Positions 10,044-20,217 of a stretch of DNA of 64,000 nucleotides are shown here, one piece after another. A program made the position numbers and the translations under genes. The notes under the pieces are model-generated. The model had not been told where the DNA came from. It worked only from the letters and a program-made list of their open reading frames with translations, and did no database searches. The DNA is from Necropsobacter massiliensis (GTDB lineage Bacteria > Pseudomonadota > Gammaproteobacteria > Enterobacterales > Pasteurellaceae), in contig NZ_LN776184.1 of assembly GCF_000827595.2 (NCBI RefSeq), forward strand, positions 62,001-126,000, read 5' to 3'. Each line of letters begins with the position of its first letter. The stretch's first letter is position 1.

Positions 10044-10443
10044 GTCGTTTCACCATAATATACATCACCGGTTCTTTCTGAATTGCCGCCAGCGCTTGCA
10101 TCAGAGTATCCGCCCATTGCCGGTGCAGCGGGTCAAAATGCGCTCGGTTGTCGTCAATCGCTTTTGCCAGTAGAGCCACATGGCTGCTGTCGATCACAAT
10201 TTCGCCGAAACGCAGCAAACCTGTCAGCTTGCGTTTTGCCTCTCCTTCGGCAAAACTGTCCACAAACCGTCGGTATTCCGACTCATCGCACACCAGCAGC
10301 TTTTTAAAGCAATCAATCACCCCGACGTGGTGTCCGATTGCCAGCGAGTAGTACATCACTTCCTGTGCCTGCGCCGGAATCTGTTCATCGTTTTCCACAA
10401 AACGTTGGTTTAATAAATAAAAAATAACCTGTGTCGTCATCAT
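10033..10443 (-). CDS. hyfJ: Formate hydrogenlyase maturation protein HycH/HyfJ
   Basis: A 136-aa protein of the HycH/HyfJ family, recognised by its N-terminal MMTTQVIFYLLNQRFVEND-like block and by its place after the small subunit gene. In E. coli HycH is needed for maturation of the large subunit, but its biochemical role is unclear. No cofactor motif is visible. It lies 6 bp after hyfI and overlaps hycI. Confidence 0.85.
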   Translation of the reverse strand: MMTTQVIFYLLNQRFVENDEQIPAQAQEVMYYSLAIGHHVGVIDCFKKLLVCDESEYRRFVDSFAEGEAKRKLTGLLRFGEIVIDSSHVALLAKAIDDNRAHFDPLHRQWADTLMQALAAIQKEPVMYIMVKRRDE

Positions 10444-10449
10444 TTATCC

Positions 10450-11226
10450 TTATCCGGAAAACGGCATACTAATGGCGTGCAGCCGGTTTAGGATCTCACT
10501 GAGGCGCGGGTCCCCTTCGCGTTCCAAATATTCGCCCAAACGCACCCCGAACGGCACCTCGCTTTTTTCCGTCATCATAGACATAAAATGATCCGCCAGA
10601 TCGCCGCCCTGCCGATACCCCGCCAGCCGGCGCGCCTCACGCTCCAGACAAACGCGTAAATCATAAGGAATCGTCGGAAAACGCAGCTGTGCCTGTGCGT
10701 TCGGATCGGCTTTTTCCTGTTTGCCTTTTAATTTCTGATCCAGCAGCCCCAGCGCCATAGCGAACCCGTAAATGGTCGCTGCTGGGGTTGGTGGACAGCC
10801 CGGAATATACACATCGACCGGCACAATCTGATCACTACCGCCCCACACGCAATACAGATCATGAAAAATACCGCCACCGCAACCACAGGCACCATAAGAA
10901 ATACAGATTTTCGGATCAGGTGCTGCCTGATAAGCGCGCATCGCCGGAGTGCGCATGGCACGGGTCACCGCACCGGTAAACAGCAAAATATCTGCATGAC
11001 GTGGCGATGCCACTACTTTGATACCGAAACGCTCGGCATCAAATGTTGGCGTAATGGTACTGAAAATTTCGATTTCACAGCCGTTGCAACCACCGCAGTC
11101 TACGCGATACACATAAGCGGAGCGCCGAATGTCTTTCAACAGCGTTTGTTTCATTTTCGCCAATTGCTCATCCACGCTAAACGGTGTGGAAATACCGTTT
11201 ACCGGCATCGGAATCTGTGTGTTCAT
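10450..11226 (-). CDS. hyfI: Hydrogenase-4 small (electron-transfer) subunit
   Basis: NuoB-like subunit of 258 aa that carries the proximal 4Fe-4S cluster next to the NiFe site. Cluster ligands lie in CGGCNGCE (Cys44, 47, 50) and in the later SYGACGCGG and PGCPPTP segments. As in other group 4 hydrogenases the protein has only the N-terminal part of a classical small subunit and no Tat signal. It therefore faces the cytoplasm at the inner membrane. The start overlaps the end of hyfH by 4 bp. Confidence 0.95.
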   Translation of the reverse strand: MNTQIPMPVNGISTPFSVDEQLAKMKQTLLKDIRRSAYVYRVDCGGCNGCEIEIFSTITPTFDAERFGIKVVASPRHADILLFTGAVTRAMRTPAMRAYQAAPDPKICISYGACGCGGGIFHDLYCVWGGSDQIVPVDVYIPGCPPTPAATIYGFAMALGLLDQKLKGKQEKADPNAQAQLRFPTIPYDLRVCLEREARRLAGYRQGGDLADHFMSMMTEKSEVPFGVRLGEYLEREGDPRLSEILNRLHAISMPFSG

Positions 11227-11801
11227 TTCATCCCTCCCTGCTGCTTAAACATGGCCAGTTTCAGGCGCATATGCGCTTCCATATCCGCGGTTTTTTCCAA
11301 ACTGTTATGCCGTTTGCAATCCGGACAGGTATGCAATACCACCAGTTTTTGTGCAACCGATTCAGGGTTATCCGCATTTTGTTTCATCAGCTCAACGGTA
11401 TAATTGAGTTCTTTGTAAGAAGTGAAAGGCTTACCGCACTGCTGGCAGTTCACCGTAGCAAAGGTGGTTTCCTGATACAAATCCTGTTTATTGCGCACCG
11501 ACAGCTCAAAATCCTGACTGAGGCGAATAGCTTTAGTCGGGCACACTTCTTCGCAACGACCGCAGAAAATACAACGTCCCAAAAACAACGACCATGTACG
11601 CTCGCCGTTTTGTGCATCGGTGCGCATTGTCAGTGCATTGGCCGGACAAGCAAGGGTACAGGCACCACATACAATACATTGTGCGGCGTTCAGTTCCGGT
11701 TTACCGCGAAAATTTGGATCGACCGCATAAGGTTTAAAGGGATATTTGGTTGTGGCATCGCCCGTTTTAAATACCGTTTTAAGTAACTTAAACATCATCA
11801 C
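11223..11801 (-). CDS. hyfH: Hydrogenase-4 ferredoxin-type subunit
   Basis: NuoI/HycF-like protein of 192 aa carrying two 4Fe-4S clusters that wire formate dehydrogenase to the small subunit. Cluster ligands are Cys42, 45, 48, 52 and Cys77, 80, 83, 87 ([11 protein letters not shown] and [11 protein letters not shown]). A further pair of CxxC motifs in the C-terminal half (CQQC, CPDC) resembles a zinc or rubredoxin-like site found in HycF and HyfH. It lies 5 bp from hyfG. Confidence 0.93.
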   Translation of the reverse strand: MMMFKLLKTVFKTGDATTKYPFKPYAVDPNFRGKPELNAAQCIVCGACTLACPANALTMRTDAQNGERTWSLFLGRCIFCGRCEEVCPTKAIRLSQDFELSVRNKQDLYQETTFATVNCQQCGKPFTSYKELNYTVELMKQNADNPESVAQKLVVLHTCPDCKRHNSLEKTADMEAHMRLKLAMFKQQGGMK

Positions 11802-11806
11802 TCTCC

Positions 11807-13537
11807 CTATTTCAGCGGTGAATTTTTGCGTTCGACGGCGTAACGTTCGATTTCTTTATATTCGACGGTTTTAGCTTGCCGTTTACGCACATCCACCACC
11901 GTAACGCGGTCGGTACAGGAATAACATGGATCCACACTGCCGATAATCAGCGGTGCATCCGATACCGTATTGCCGCGCAACATATAACGCAGTACCGGCC
12001 AGTTGGCATACGTCGCCGCCCGACAACGCCAGCGATACAGTTTCTGATTGTCACCCAACATCGACCAATGCACATCTTCACCGCGCGGTGCTTCGGTAAT
12101 ACCTAAGGCGAAACGCCCCGGTTTATAAGTAAAGCCTTCCGCCAGCAAGTCGCCGTTCGGTAAGTTATCCACCATATATTCAATAATATTAATACTTTCA
12201 AACAATTCTTGAATCCGCACGGAAAGGCGTGACATCACATCACAGTTATCGCCGGTAAAAATCTTAAAGGGAACCTCACCGTAACCGGAAAACGGATGAA
12301 TTTTGCGCACATCGCGGGCAAAGCCACTACCACGAACCATAGGACCAACCGGACTATAATCGCGAGCAATCTGTTTTTCCAACCGACCGATGTTCACCGT
12401 GCGCTGTTCAATATTCGGCGTATTCAGCAAAATATCCACCAGTTCTTTAGCGCCGTCTCGAATAGCATGAATCAGCGTAATACATTCCTGCCGCTGACGT
12501 TTGAGCATATCGCGCCGTACACCGCCGATAAGGTTAATACCATAGGTTTTACGCGCACCGGTCAATACTTCCGCCAATGTCATGGATTTTTCCCGTACGC
12601 GGAAAAACTGCATAAACCCGGTATCAAAGCCGACAAAATGGCTAGACAGCCCGATATTCAGCAAATGACTGTGTAGCCGTTCCACTTCCAGCAAAATAGC
12701 TCGAATCCATTGCGCGCGCGGCGGTACCACCAACCCAAGGGCATTTTCCACCGAATTGGCATAAGCGACGCTGTGGGTAAAACCACAAATGCCGCAAACC
12801 CGATCTGCCAGAAAAGTCACTTCGTCGTAACCCATGCGGGTTTCCGCCAGTTTTTCCATGCCGCGATGCACATAAAACAGACGGTAATCCGCATCAATAA
12901 TATCTTCACCGTCCACAAACAGGCGAAAATGTCCCGGTTCGTCGGAAGTAATATGTAACGGTCCGATCGGCACAATTCGCGCCTCGCCTTTTTCGTTAAT
13001 GAATTCATAGGTTTCGGTCGCCGTGGTCGGATCGGGGCGCAACCGATAATCCATGGCATCTTTGCGCAGCGGATGCAAATCATCCGGCCAGTCATCGGGT
13101 AAGACCAAACGTCGCTGATCCGGCAGCCCGACGGCTTTTAAACCGTACATATCAAACAATTCCCGTTCTCCCCACACTGCGGCGGGCACTTTCGGCGTTA
13201 CCGACGGAAATTCTAACGAAACGGGATCCACCAACGCCTTAATAGTGATGAATGTTTTTACCACCCCTTCCATAGACAGCACGTAATACACTGCATAACT
13301 GCCGTGTATCGCCCGTTCATCATTGCCGAATACCAATGGCAACCAGCCTTCGTGAGTATAATAAAGATAGCTGACAACATCAGGCAACATATTGGTTTTT
13401 ATGGTTAAAGTGACCTGATTCGGCGTTGACCATGCTTCATCCAGCACCGTATCCGGAAATGTTGCTCTCACCGCCGCAAGATAATTTTTGCCGAGCATGC
13501 TACTCGGATCAATCGTTGTATTTTTGCTTAATTCCAT
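11807..13537 (-). CDS. hyfG: Hydrogenase-4 large (NiFe catalytic) subunit
   Basis: Catalytic subunit of 576 aa that reduces protons to H2. An N-terminal NuoC-like domain (about residues 1-170) precedes the NuoD-like NiFe domain. The nickel ligands lie in RVCGICGFTHS (near 245) and DPCYSC (536-541). After Arg544 there is a 32-residue tail starting VTVVDV, which matches the peptide that HycI cuts from HycE, so the gene encodes an unprocessed precursor. All four metal-binding cysteines are present. It is the central gene of the operon. Confidence 0.96.
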   Translation of the reverse strand: MELSKNTTIDPSSMLGKNYLAAVRATFPDTVLDEAWSTPNQVTLTIKTNMLPDVVSYLYYTHEGWLPLVFGNDERAIHGSYAVYYVLSMEGVVKTFITIKALVDPVSLEFPSVTPKVPAAVWGERELFDMYGLKAVGLPDQRRLVLPDDWPDDLHPLRKDAMDYRLRPDPTTATETYEFINEKGEARIVPIGPLHITSDEPGHFRLFVDGEDIIDADYRLFYVHRGMEKLAETRMGYDEVTFLADRVCGICGFTHSVAYANSVENALGLVVPPRAQWIRAILLEVERLHSHLLNIGLSSHFVGFDTGFMQFFRVREKSMTLAEVLTGARKTYGINLIGGVRRDMLKRQRQECITLIHAIRDGAKELVDILLNTPNIEQRTVNIGRLEKQIARDYSPVGPMVRGSGFARDVRKIHPFSGYGEVPFKIFTGDNCDVMSRLSVRIQELFESINIIEYMVDNLPNGDLLAEGFTYKPGRFALGITEAPRGEDVHWSMLGDNQKLYRWRCRAATYANWPVLRYMLRGNTVSDAPLIIGSVDPCYSCTDRVTVVDVRKRQAKTVEYKEIERYAVERKNSPLK

Positions 13538-13552
13538 TTTTATTCCCCCGCA

Positions 13553-15097
13553 CTACTGACCGAAACGCTGCCAAGGCAGAATCAACATATCACCGAAAGC
13601 CACACTTTCCTGTCCCAGAATAATGCCTACCGCATTTTTCAATAATTGCAGGAGCGGCTCAGCGAGATATAAGCCCATCATTAATAGCAACAATAAATAA
13701 ACTGCCATAACCACCAAAGAGGTTTTATCGGTTTCACCTGCTTCAACCCCTTCCGTCGGTTGCCCCAACACTGTTTTCAGCAGCATGGTCGTCAATCCTG
13801 CCAATGCGATGGTTAAGAAAATCAGGCAAAGCACCGCCAACCAAACATTGCCGGTGTAAATACCTGCCACGATAATGGCAAACTCACTGGCAAACATCCC
13901 GAAAGGCGGCACGCCACCTAAAGCCAACGCCCCACCAGCAAATAATACGGCGGTGAGCGGTGCCACCTTCCACATACCGCGCACATAACGCAGATCCCGC
14001 GATCGGTATTTCAGTAAAATATTGCCCGAGGCACAAAACAATAGGGCTTTAGCGAGGCTATGCGTAATCGTGTGCAGCAGCCCGGCAAACATTCCGATAG
14101 GACCGCCCAACCCAAAAGCGAAGCTGATCAACCCCATATTTTCTATACTGTGGTAAGCCAGTTTGCGTTTAATATCATGCTGCATAATGATGAAAAATGA
14201 TGCGATACCGGTCGATAACAATCCGAACACCAATAACAAAGTTTGCGGATAGTCCGGTCCGACCGCTTTTGACACTAAAATATAATAGCGCAGCACCACC
14301 AACATCGCGCAGTTCAGCAACACGGCGGATAAAATGGCACTCACCGGGCTTGGCGCTTCACTGTGAGCATCCGGCAGCCAAGTATGCATCGGAAATAGAC
14401 CGCACTTGGTGCCGAATCCGATTAAAATAAACACAAACGCCAGGTGCATTAAAGTCGGATTCAATCCGCCGGCTTGTTGATTAATGGCAGACCAGAAAAT
14501 CGCTTGCGTCGGATCACTGAGCAGACTGTTAGCATCGGAGAAGGTCAGAATCGTACCGTATAGCCCGAACGCCACCCCGACAGAACAGATAATGATATAT
14601 TTCCACGCTGCCTCCAGCGAGCTGCGGTGCTTATAAGTCCCCACCAAAAATGCCGAGCTTAGCGTCGTCGCCTCAATACCTACCCACATTAAAATCAGAT
14701 TGTTGGTCGTCACCGACACCAGCATGGTAAAGAAAAACAGATGCAAAAATCCGTAATAACGGGCATAGCCTTGCCCGTCGATATGCCCTTGCGCCGCTTC
14801 GGTATTGATATAACCGATAGAATACGTGCCTGCCAGCACACCAACGATACCGATCAAACCGATAAAAATCGCCGCCAGACTGTCGATATAAATCCACTCA
14901 CCTAACGCTGTTAACGCACCATACGCTAGTACACCGGCGATGACTTTCAGACTGAAAAGAAACATTAATACAAGCCCGGTAATATGAAGTGCGGTACAAA
15001 ATTTACGATTTTCTATGTTGGCTGCAATAAAACAGGCGATAGAAACACATAACGGCGCGATTAATAACCCGTAGATCCATCCTAATTCAAGCATCAT
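13553..15097 (-). CDS. hyfF: Hydrogenase-4 membrane subunit HyfF
   Basis: Antiporter-like membrane subunit of 514 aa (NuoN/MrpD family) with about 14 helices. The channel signature is visible in GTKCGLFPMHTWLPDAHSEAP and in the following helices with the broken-helix lysine (HDIKRKLAYHSIENMG). Subunits of this kind are thought to move protons in group 4 hydrogenases. HyfF is one of three antiporter-like subunits here, with HyfB and HyfD, which distinguishes the hydrogenase-4 type from hydrogenase-3 with a single one. Confidence 0.92.
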   Translation of the reverse strand: MMLELGWIYGLLIAPLCVSIACFIAANIENRKFCTALHITGLVLMFLFSLKVIAGVLAYGALTALGEWIYIDSLAAIFIGLIGIVGVLAGTYSIGYINTEAAQGHIDGQGYARYYGFLHLFFFTMLVSVTTNNLILMWVGIEATTLSSAFLVGTYKHRSSLEAAWKYIIICSVGVAFGLYGTILTFSDANSLLSDPTQAIFWSAINQQAGGLNPTLMHLAFVFILIGFGTKCGLFPMHTWLPDAHSEAPSPVSAILSAVLLNCAMLVVLRYYILVSKAVGPDYPQTLLLVFGLLSTGIASFFIIMQHDIKRKLAYHSIENMGLISFAFGLGGPIGMFAGLLHTITHSLAKALLFCASGNILLKYRSRDLRYVRGMWKVAPLTAVLFAGGALALGGVPPFGMFASEFAIIVAGIYTGNVWLAVLCLIFLTIALAGLTTMLLKTVLGQPTEGVEAGETDKTSLVVMAVYLLLLLMMGLYLAEPLLQLLKNAVGIILGQESVAFGDMLILPWQRFGQ

Positions 15098-15098
15098 C

Positions 15099-15737
15099 TC
15101 ACCCCTTTAATTCCATCAGTTGTTTCGCATCCAGCGTATTGATTTTGCGGTAAATTTTATTCACCAACAGCAGCATAATCAGCACGGTGAACAAAGCGTC
15201 CGTGGCAATCCCGATTTCCACCAGCTCCGGCGCTTTATTCGCCAGCAGCGCCAAGGTTAAATGCGAGCCATTTTCCATTAAGCAGTAACCGAACACCTGC
15301 TTAAGAATATTGCGCTGACTGACGATACACAGCAAGCCGAGTAAAAAATGGCTGAGCGAAACCGACAGCACCGGTTTTAAATGCGCCGATAGCGGCAGTT
15401 CAATCGGTACGACCAACCAATAACACAGCACTACAATCAGCGCGACAATAGGCAACAGCCATGCGCGGTTCATCCCCCGCGGCGTGGTACTCTCGTCTAA
15501 TTTTTTAGTGGCGTAAAATAACAGCGCCGGCACTAATAGCACCTTAGTGATAAACGCGCCAATCGACCACATATACAGTTCATGCGCCTGCATTTCATGC
15601 GCCAGACACACAAACAGCAGCACCAATACAAAAGATTGCAGTGCATAAAAGCCGGCGGACTTGTGCGCCGTTTTCGCGCCAATCACGCACAACGATGTCA
15701 GAATCAGCAAACCTGCTAATGTATTGATTATCAACAT
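15099..15737 (-). CDS. hyfE: Hydrogenase-4 membrane subunit HyfE
   Basis: Small membrane protein of 212 aa with about seven helices, related in part to NuoK. It carries the family block LLCIVSQRNILKQVFGYCLMENG near residue 140. It lies between hyfF (1-bp gap) and hyfD (9-bp gap), the conserved order in hyf operons. HyfE has no counterpart in the hyc operon, so its presence supports the hydrogenase-4 assignment. Confidence 0.9.
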   Translation of the reverse strand: MLIINTLAGLLILTSLCVIGAKTAHKSAGFYALQSFVLVLLFVCLAHEMQAHELYMWSIGAFITKVLLVPALLFYATKKLDESTTPRGMNRAWLLPIVALIVVLCYWLVVPIELPLSAHLKPVLSVSLSHFLLGLLCIVSQRNILKQVFGYCLMENGSHLTLALLANKAPELVEIGIATDALFTVLIMLLLVNKIYRKINTLDAKQLMELKG

Positions 15738-15746
15738 AATTCCCCC

Positions 15747-17183
15747 TTAACTCAGCCACCATGCGGCAATCACACTGGACAATACCGACATGATCATCAA
15801 CGTTATCAGCACAATTCGCATAGAAAACGGCAATGGCTGTGCGTTTATCACATCTTCCGACGGTGCGCCAATTACACATTGCCCGAATTTGTACAACAGC
15901 CAAACAAAGGTCGCGATACTTTCAAGCAGCGCGATAACCATCAGCACGGTGATCCATGTATATTCACCGCCCAACTGAAAACCCGCTGCAAACAGTGGAA
16001 ATTTACTGAAAAATCCGTTAAACGGCGGCACCCCAGCAATCGCCAATGCAGCGATCCCAAATCCGGCTCCCACCAACGGCAGAGTGCGCATAATCCCACG
16101 CAAGCGCGGCATTATGCGGCTGCCGGTGGCATAACTTAACGAACCGGCGACCAGAAAAAACAGACTTTTCGCAAAAGCATGGTTAAAAATATAGGCGATG
16201 GCAGCGATAAAAGCGAGCTTGGAACCCAATGCGGCTAACGACAGCCCGATAAAAATATAAGCAAGCTGAGTAATGGTGGAATATGCCAGCAGGCGTTTCA
16301 AATCGGTCTGCGGCAAATACATTAAAAATCCGTAAATTAAGGTGATCATCGCCATGAACATACCGACTTCACCGACGATATGCGGAATGTCACCGGCGGA
16401 CATCACGGCACGGGCAAAAATATACACGCCGACTTTAACCATTGAGGCGGCATGCAAATAGGCACTCACCGGAGTCGGCGCTTCCATCGCGTTCGGCAGC
16501 CAGATTTGCATCGGCAGCTGCGCCGATTTGCCCCAAGCGGCAAACATTACTCCAAACAGCACGATTGTTTTTGTGCTAGGCTCAAGCTGCGCCAACGCAT
16601 TGAGGGAAAAAGTGCCGGACCGACTGAATAAAAACGCGGCGGCAAGATATAAACCGATAGCGCCAACATGGGTAATAATTAACGCCTTCATGGCAGAAGC
16701 CATCGCTTTCGGGGTCTGATAATAACTAATCAACGCCCAAGAACAGGCACCGGTAATTTCAAAAAACAACAGCTGCCCCACTAATGTGGAAGACAGCACC
16801 AAACCTGCCATGGCGCCGACGAAAACCAGCAACAGCGCATAAAAGCGCGGCAGCCCATTATGCGGATGTTCGCGGTTTTTGTCGGTTAAATAACCGCAGG
16901 AATACAGAATAATCAAAAAACCGAGCGCAACCACTGCAAAACAGATCAAGGTACTGACGGCATCCAGTGTAATACCAAAAATCACGGTTTGCCCAAATGC
17001 AACCAGATCATAGGTAATGGCTTGCCGACCATAGGCATACCATTGCTGCGCCAGCAAAAGACTGAATAAACTGGTAAGTGCGGCGATAATCGTCGCCATT
17101 TTCGCAAAACTTTTCTTATTCGCCCCCACCAGCACGGCGCCAGCAAAAGGTAAAATGATTGTAATTAGAGCTAAAGATTCCAT
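15747..17183 (-). CDS. hyfD: Hydrogenase-4 membrane subunit HyfD
   Basis: Antiporter-like subunit of 478 aa (NuoL/M/N family) with about 13-14 helices. The signature WGKSAQLPMQIWLPNAMEAPTPV is followed by LLAYSTITQLAYIFIGLSL. Charged residues buried in the helices (Lys in GKSAQ, Glu in MEAPTP) are those used for proton transfer in relatives. It belongs to the hyfA-I block and probably adds a second proton path to the complex. Confidence 0.92.
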   Translation of the reverse strand: MESLALITIILPFAGAVLVGANKKSFAKMATIIAALTSLFSLLLAQQWYAYGRQAITYDLVAFGQTVIFGITLDAVSTLICFAVVALGFLIILYSCGYLTDKNREHPHNGLPRFYALLLVFVGAMAGLVLSSTLVGQLLFFEITGACSWALISYYQTPKAMASAMKALIITHVGAIGLYLAAAFLFSRSGTFSLNALAQLEPSTKTIVLFGVMFAAWGKSAQLPMQIWLPNAMEAPTPVSAYLHAASMVKVGVYIFARAVMSAGDIPHIVGEVGMFMAMITLIYGFLMYLPQTDLKRLLAYSTITQLAYIFIGLSLAALGSKLAFIAAIAYIFNHAFAKSLFFLVAGSLSYATGSRIMPRLRGIMRTLPLVGAGFGIAALAIAGVPPFNGFFSKFPLFAAGFQLGGEYTWITVLMVIALLESIATFVWLLYKFGQCVIGAPSEDVINAQPLPFSMRIVLITLMIMSVLSSVIAAWWLS

Positions 17184-17192
17184 TTTTCCCCC

Positions 17193-18155
17193 TTACAATC
17201 CGGTCAAATAAAACACAAACGCCAGCACCGAAATGCCAAAGCCAACCACGGTAAAACGCCCGGTCAGCATAAATCGAGTACGTGCTAAACTGTTTTCGAC
17301 AACACAGGCGAGCACATAGGCAACGGTCAGTTTGACAAAGAAGAAAACTATGCCGAAAATCACCGCACTTACGCTCATCTCCCGTGCAGCGCCGAAGGGC
17401 AACAGCACGCTAACTAAAATCGCTGCAACTACCATTGATTTCAAACTCAGACCGAGTTTAATCAATGCCAGCCCCGGACCGGAATATTCCGTCAGCGGTC
17501 CTTCCTGCAATTCTTGTTCGGCTTCCGCCAGATCAAAGGGAATTTTGCCCATTTCGATAAATACCGCAAACGCGCAGGCAATCAGCGCTAGCATAGTCGC
17601 CACCGGCAATGCCCAGCGCTGGGTCGCCAGTGCGGTACTGATAACACCGAAATTGGTAGAACCGACAATCAGCGCAATCACTAACAATGCCAACATTAAC
17701 ACCGGTTCCACCAACACTCCTAGCGTCACTTCGCGGCTGGCGCCCAAGGCTGAAAACGTACTGTTGTTGTCTAAACCAGCAATGGAAAAAAAGAAACGGA
17801 ACAGTGCGAACAAATAAATTGCCGTAATTAAATCTCCGCCGGCACCGAACGGCGAAGTCAGAGTAAACAGTGGCAGGCTCATCGCAACTGCTAGCACCGA
17901 ACTGATAAGCACATAAGGCATGAGCTTAGACACCACACCTGCGTTATCCGGCAAAATATTCTGCCGCTTCATTAATTTGGCAATATCACGATAATCCTGT
18001 AACAACCCTGCGCCACGACGGGACTGCATCCGGGCGCGGATCAGACGCGAAAGACCGGAAAACAGCGGCGCCAGCAGCAATAATAGCAACGCTTGCAACA
18101 CCGCCAGTAGGAACATAGTGCCGTTGGTAGCGATTTCTGAAGGTAATGTCATCAT
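17193..18155 (-). CDS. hyfC: Hydrogenase-4 membrane anchor subunit HyfC
   Basis: NuoH/HycD-like membrane protein of 320 aa with about eight helices. It anchors the soluble arm. The conserved acidic segment FDLAEAEQELQEGPLTEYSG, seen in all NuoH relatives near the quinone-cavity position, is present around residues 210-230. Gaps of about 10 bp to both hyfB and hyfD indicate one transcript. Confidence 0.93.
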   Translation of the reverse strand: MMTLPSEIATNGTMFLLAVLQALLLLLLAPLFSGLSRLIRARMQSRRGAGLLQDYRDIAKLMKRQNILPDNAGVVSKLMPYVLISSVLAVAMSLPLFTLTSPFGAGGDLITAIYLFALFRFFFSIAGLDNNSTFSALGASREVTLGVLVEPVLMLALLVIALIVGSTNFGVISTALATQRWALPVATMLALIACAFAVFIEMGKIPFDLAEAEQELQEGPLTEYSGPGLALIKLGLSLKSMVVAAILVSVLLPFGAAREMSVSAVIFGIVFFFVKLTVAYVLACVVENSLARTRFMLTGRFTVVGFGISVLAFVFYLTGL

Positions 18156-18165
18156 CGTTCTCTCC

Positions 18166-20187
18166 TTACACTATCGCCGTAGTGAATAGCAGTATCACCA
18201 ATGCAATCACGAAATATACGCAGTAAATGCGGAAATCGCCCCCCTGTAGCCATTGCAGCTTCTGTGCCAGTCGTGGAATACAATGTGCAATCGGCATAGT
18301 GACTTTTTCTTCCCAAACCGGTTCTAGTTTGCTCGCACCATGAATTGCAGCGTTTATCCCTTTCTGTCCGAGCGGAGCAGGATCCATCGTACGTCGAATG
18401 GTATAAAGCGGTTTAAATATCGTACGCAACGGTCGGGTGAAACTACTTGCAGAGGCCGACATATCCGCTTCATAAGCATAACCGCACGCCCACGGATTAC
18501 CTTTCGCCCGAGCGGCAGGGCGAGCTTTTTTGGTCAGCGCATAATAGCCCAACGGCAGCAAGAAAAACGCAACCAGCATTATTGTCAGCAACGGCATGGA
18601 AAGTGCGGTATAAGGTCGGTCGGAAGAGACCAAAATGCCCTGTTCCGCCAGCGGGAATGATTGGCTATGGGAAAGTGCGGTCGCAATTTGCGCAATAATT
18701 GGTGTAATTACCGAGGCGCCGACGCCCAGCAACACACAACACAGCGCCAACAATGCCATACTCGCCAGCATCGGTTTCGGCACCTCACGCGCCTGCGCGG
18801 CTTTCTCGCTGCGCGGCATACCGCCAAAACTGATACCATATACTTTGACGAAACATAATGCCGCCAAGGCGCCGGTTAATGCCAGCATAATGATCGCAAT
18901 CGGACCGACCAATTTAAGCGCGATATGCGATTCCAAACTCAAACTGAACAAAGATTGGTAAGTAAACCATTCGCTCACGAACCCGTTAAACGGTGGTAAG
19001 GCAGAAATCGCCATGGTGCCGATCAGAAAACAGAATGCAGTATAAGGCATTAATTTGCCTAGACCGCCCATTAAATCCATATCCTTGGTATGCAGACGAT
19101 ACATTACCGAACCCGCGCCGAGAAATAACAGTCCTTTAAATACCGCATGATTTAATAAATGATATAAACCGCCGAGCAAACCGACCACCGCCAGCACAGG
19201 CTGTTTAATCGCTATGCCGATCATACCGACACCAACGCCCAGCATAATAATGCCGACATTTTCTACCGTGTGATAAGCCAACAGGCGTTTAATATCATGT
19301 TCAGCAAGCGCATACAGTACGCCTAGCACAGAAGACACCGCGCCGAAGCCCAACACAATCACGCCGAACCATAAACTTGTTGCACCTAGTAAATCAATAC
19401 CGACTTTGATGATCCCGAAAATACCGATTTTCACCATCACCCCCGACATTAAAGCAGAGGCATGAGACGGCGCTGCCGGGTGAGCTTGCGGCAGCCAGCC
19501 GTGTAGCGGAATCATGCCAGCTTTGGCGCCGAAACCTAGAAATGCCAGTATAAACACAGTAAAGGCAAGCGGTTCGGATAGCACGGTGTGACGAAACGCC
19601 TCAAACTCAAAACTGCCGGCATAGCAATAGAAAATAAAAAAGGCGATCATAATCAAAACGGAACCGGCATGAGCGATGAAGAAATATAACAATCCCGCAT
19701 TCACCGCATTGTCATCCTGTTCGGTCAGCACCAGAAAATAGGACGCCAGCGACATCATTTCAAAAAATACCAGAAAATAAAACGCATTATCGCAGACCAC
19801 CAAAGCAATCATAGAAGCGATAAAAAGGTTCATAAAAAAGCCCATGCAGCCAGCGCCTTTGCCCTTGTATTCCTGCACATAAGAGAAAGAATACAGTGCA
19901 GTAACGATCACCAGCAGTGAAATCACGCACACCATAAAGGCGGCGAGTCCGTCTATACGGAAAGTAAATCGGGCAAAGTCGAAAGGTGTTTGGAATACCT
20001 CAATGACGGGGTTGCTGCTCATTAACACGGGGGCGCAGGCAATGATGCCCAATGCTCCACCAATGATACCGGTCACGCCGGCTATATTGATTGAAAGTTG
20101 CTCGTTTCGGCTGACACAGAGCGAAACGAACGCACCGGCGAGATAAATCAACAAGGCAGCGATGAGTACAGATATCGGATAACTCAT
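18166..20187 (-). CDS. hyfB: Hydrogenase-4 membrane subunit HyfB
   Basis: Antiporter-like subunit of 673 aa (HycC/NuoL type) with about 16 helices. The channel motif GAKAGMIPLHGWLPQAHPAAPSH and the later HDIKRLLAYHTVENVGI are both intact. The long C-terminal part after residue 480 continues with further helices, as in E. coli HyfB and HycC. It follows hyfA with a 30-bp gap. Confidence 0.93.
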   Translation of the reverse strand: MSYPISVLIAALLIYLAGAFVSLCVSRNEQLSINIAGVTGIIGGALGIIACAPVLMSSNPVIEVFQTPFDFARFTFRIDGLAAFMVCVISLLVIVTALYSFSYVQEYKGKGAGCMGFFMNLFIASMIALVVCDNAFYFLVFFEMMSLASYFLVLTEQDDNAVNAGLLYFFIAHAGSVLIMIAFFIFYCYAGSFEFEAFRHTVLSEPLAFTVFILAFLGFGAKAGMIPLHGWLPQAHPAAPSHASALMSGVMVKIGIFGIIKVGIDLLGATSLWFGVIVLGFGAVSSVLGVLYALAEHDIKRLLAYHTVENVGIIMLGVGVGMIGIAIKQPVLAVVGLLGGLYHLLNHAVFKGLLFLGAGSVMYRLHTKDMDLMGGLGKLMPYTAFCFLIGTMAISALPPFNGFVSEWFTYQSLFSLSLESHIALKLVGPIAIIMLALTGALAALCFVKVYGISFGGMPRSEKAAQAREVPKPMLASMALLALCCVLLGVGASVITPIIAQIATALSHSQSFPLAEQGILVSSDRPYTALSMPLLTIMLVAFFLLPLGYYALTKKARPAARAKGNPWACGYAYEADMSASASSFTRPLRTIFKPLYTIRRTMDPAPLGQKGINAAIHGASKLEPVWEEKVTMPIAHCIPRLAQKLQWLQGGDFRIYCVYFVIALVILLFTTAIV

Positions 20188-20217
20188 AATTCACTCCATT
20201 GATTAAAACGAGATAAT

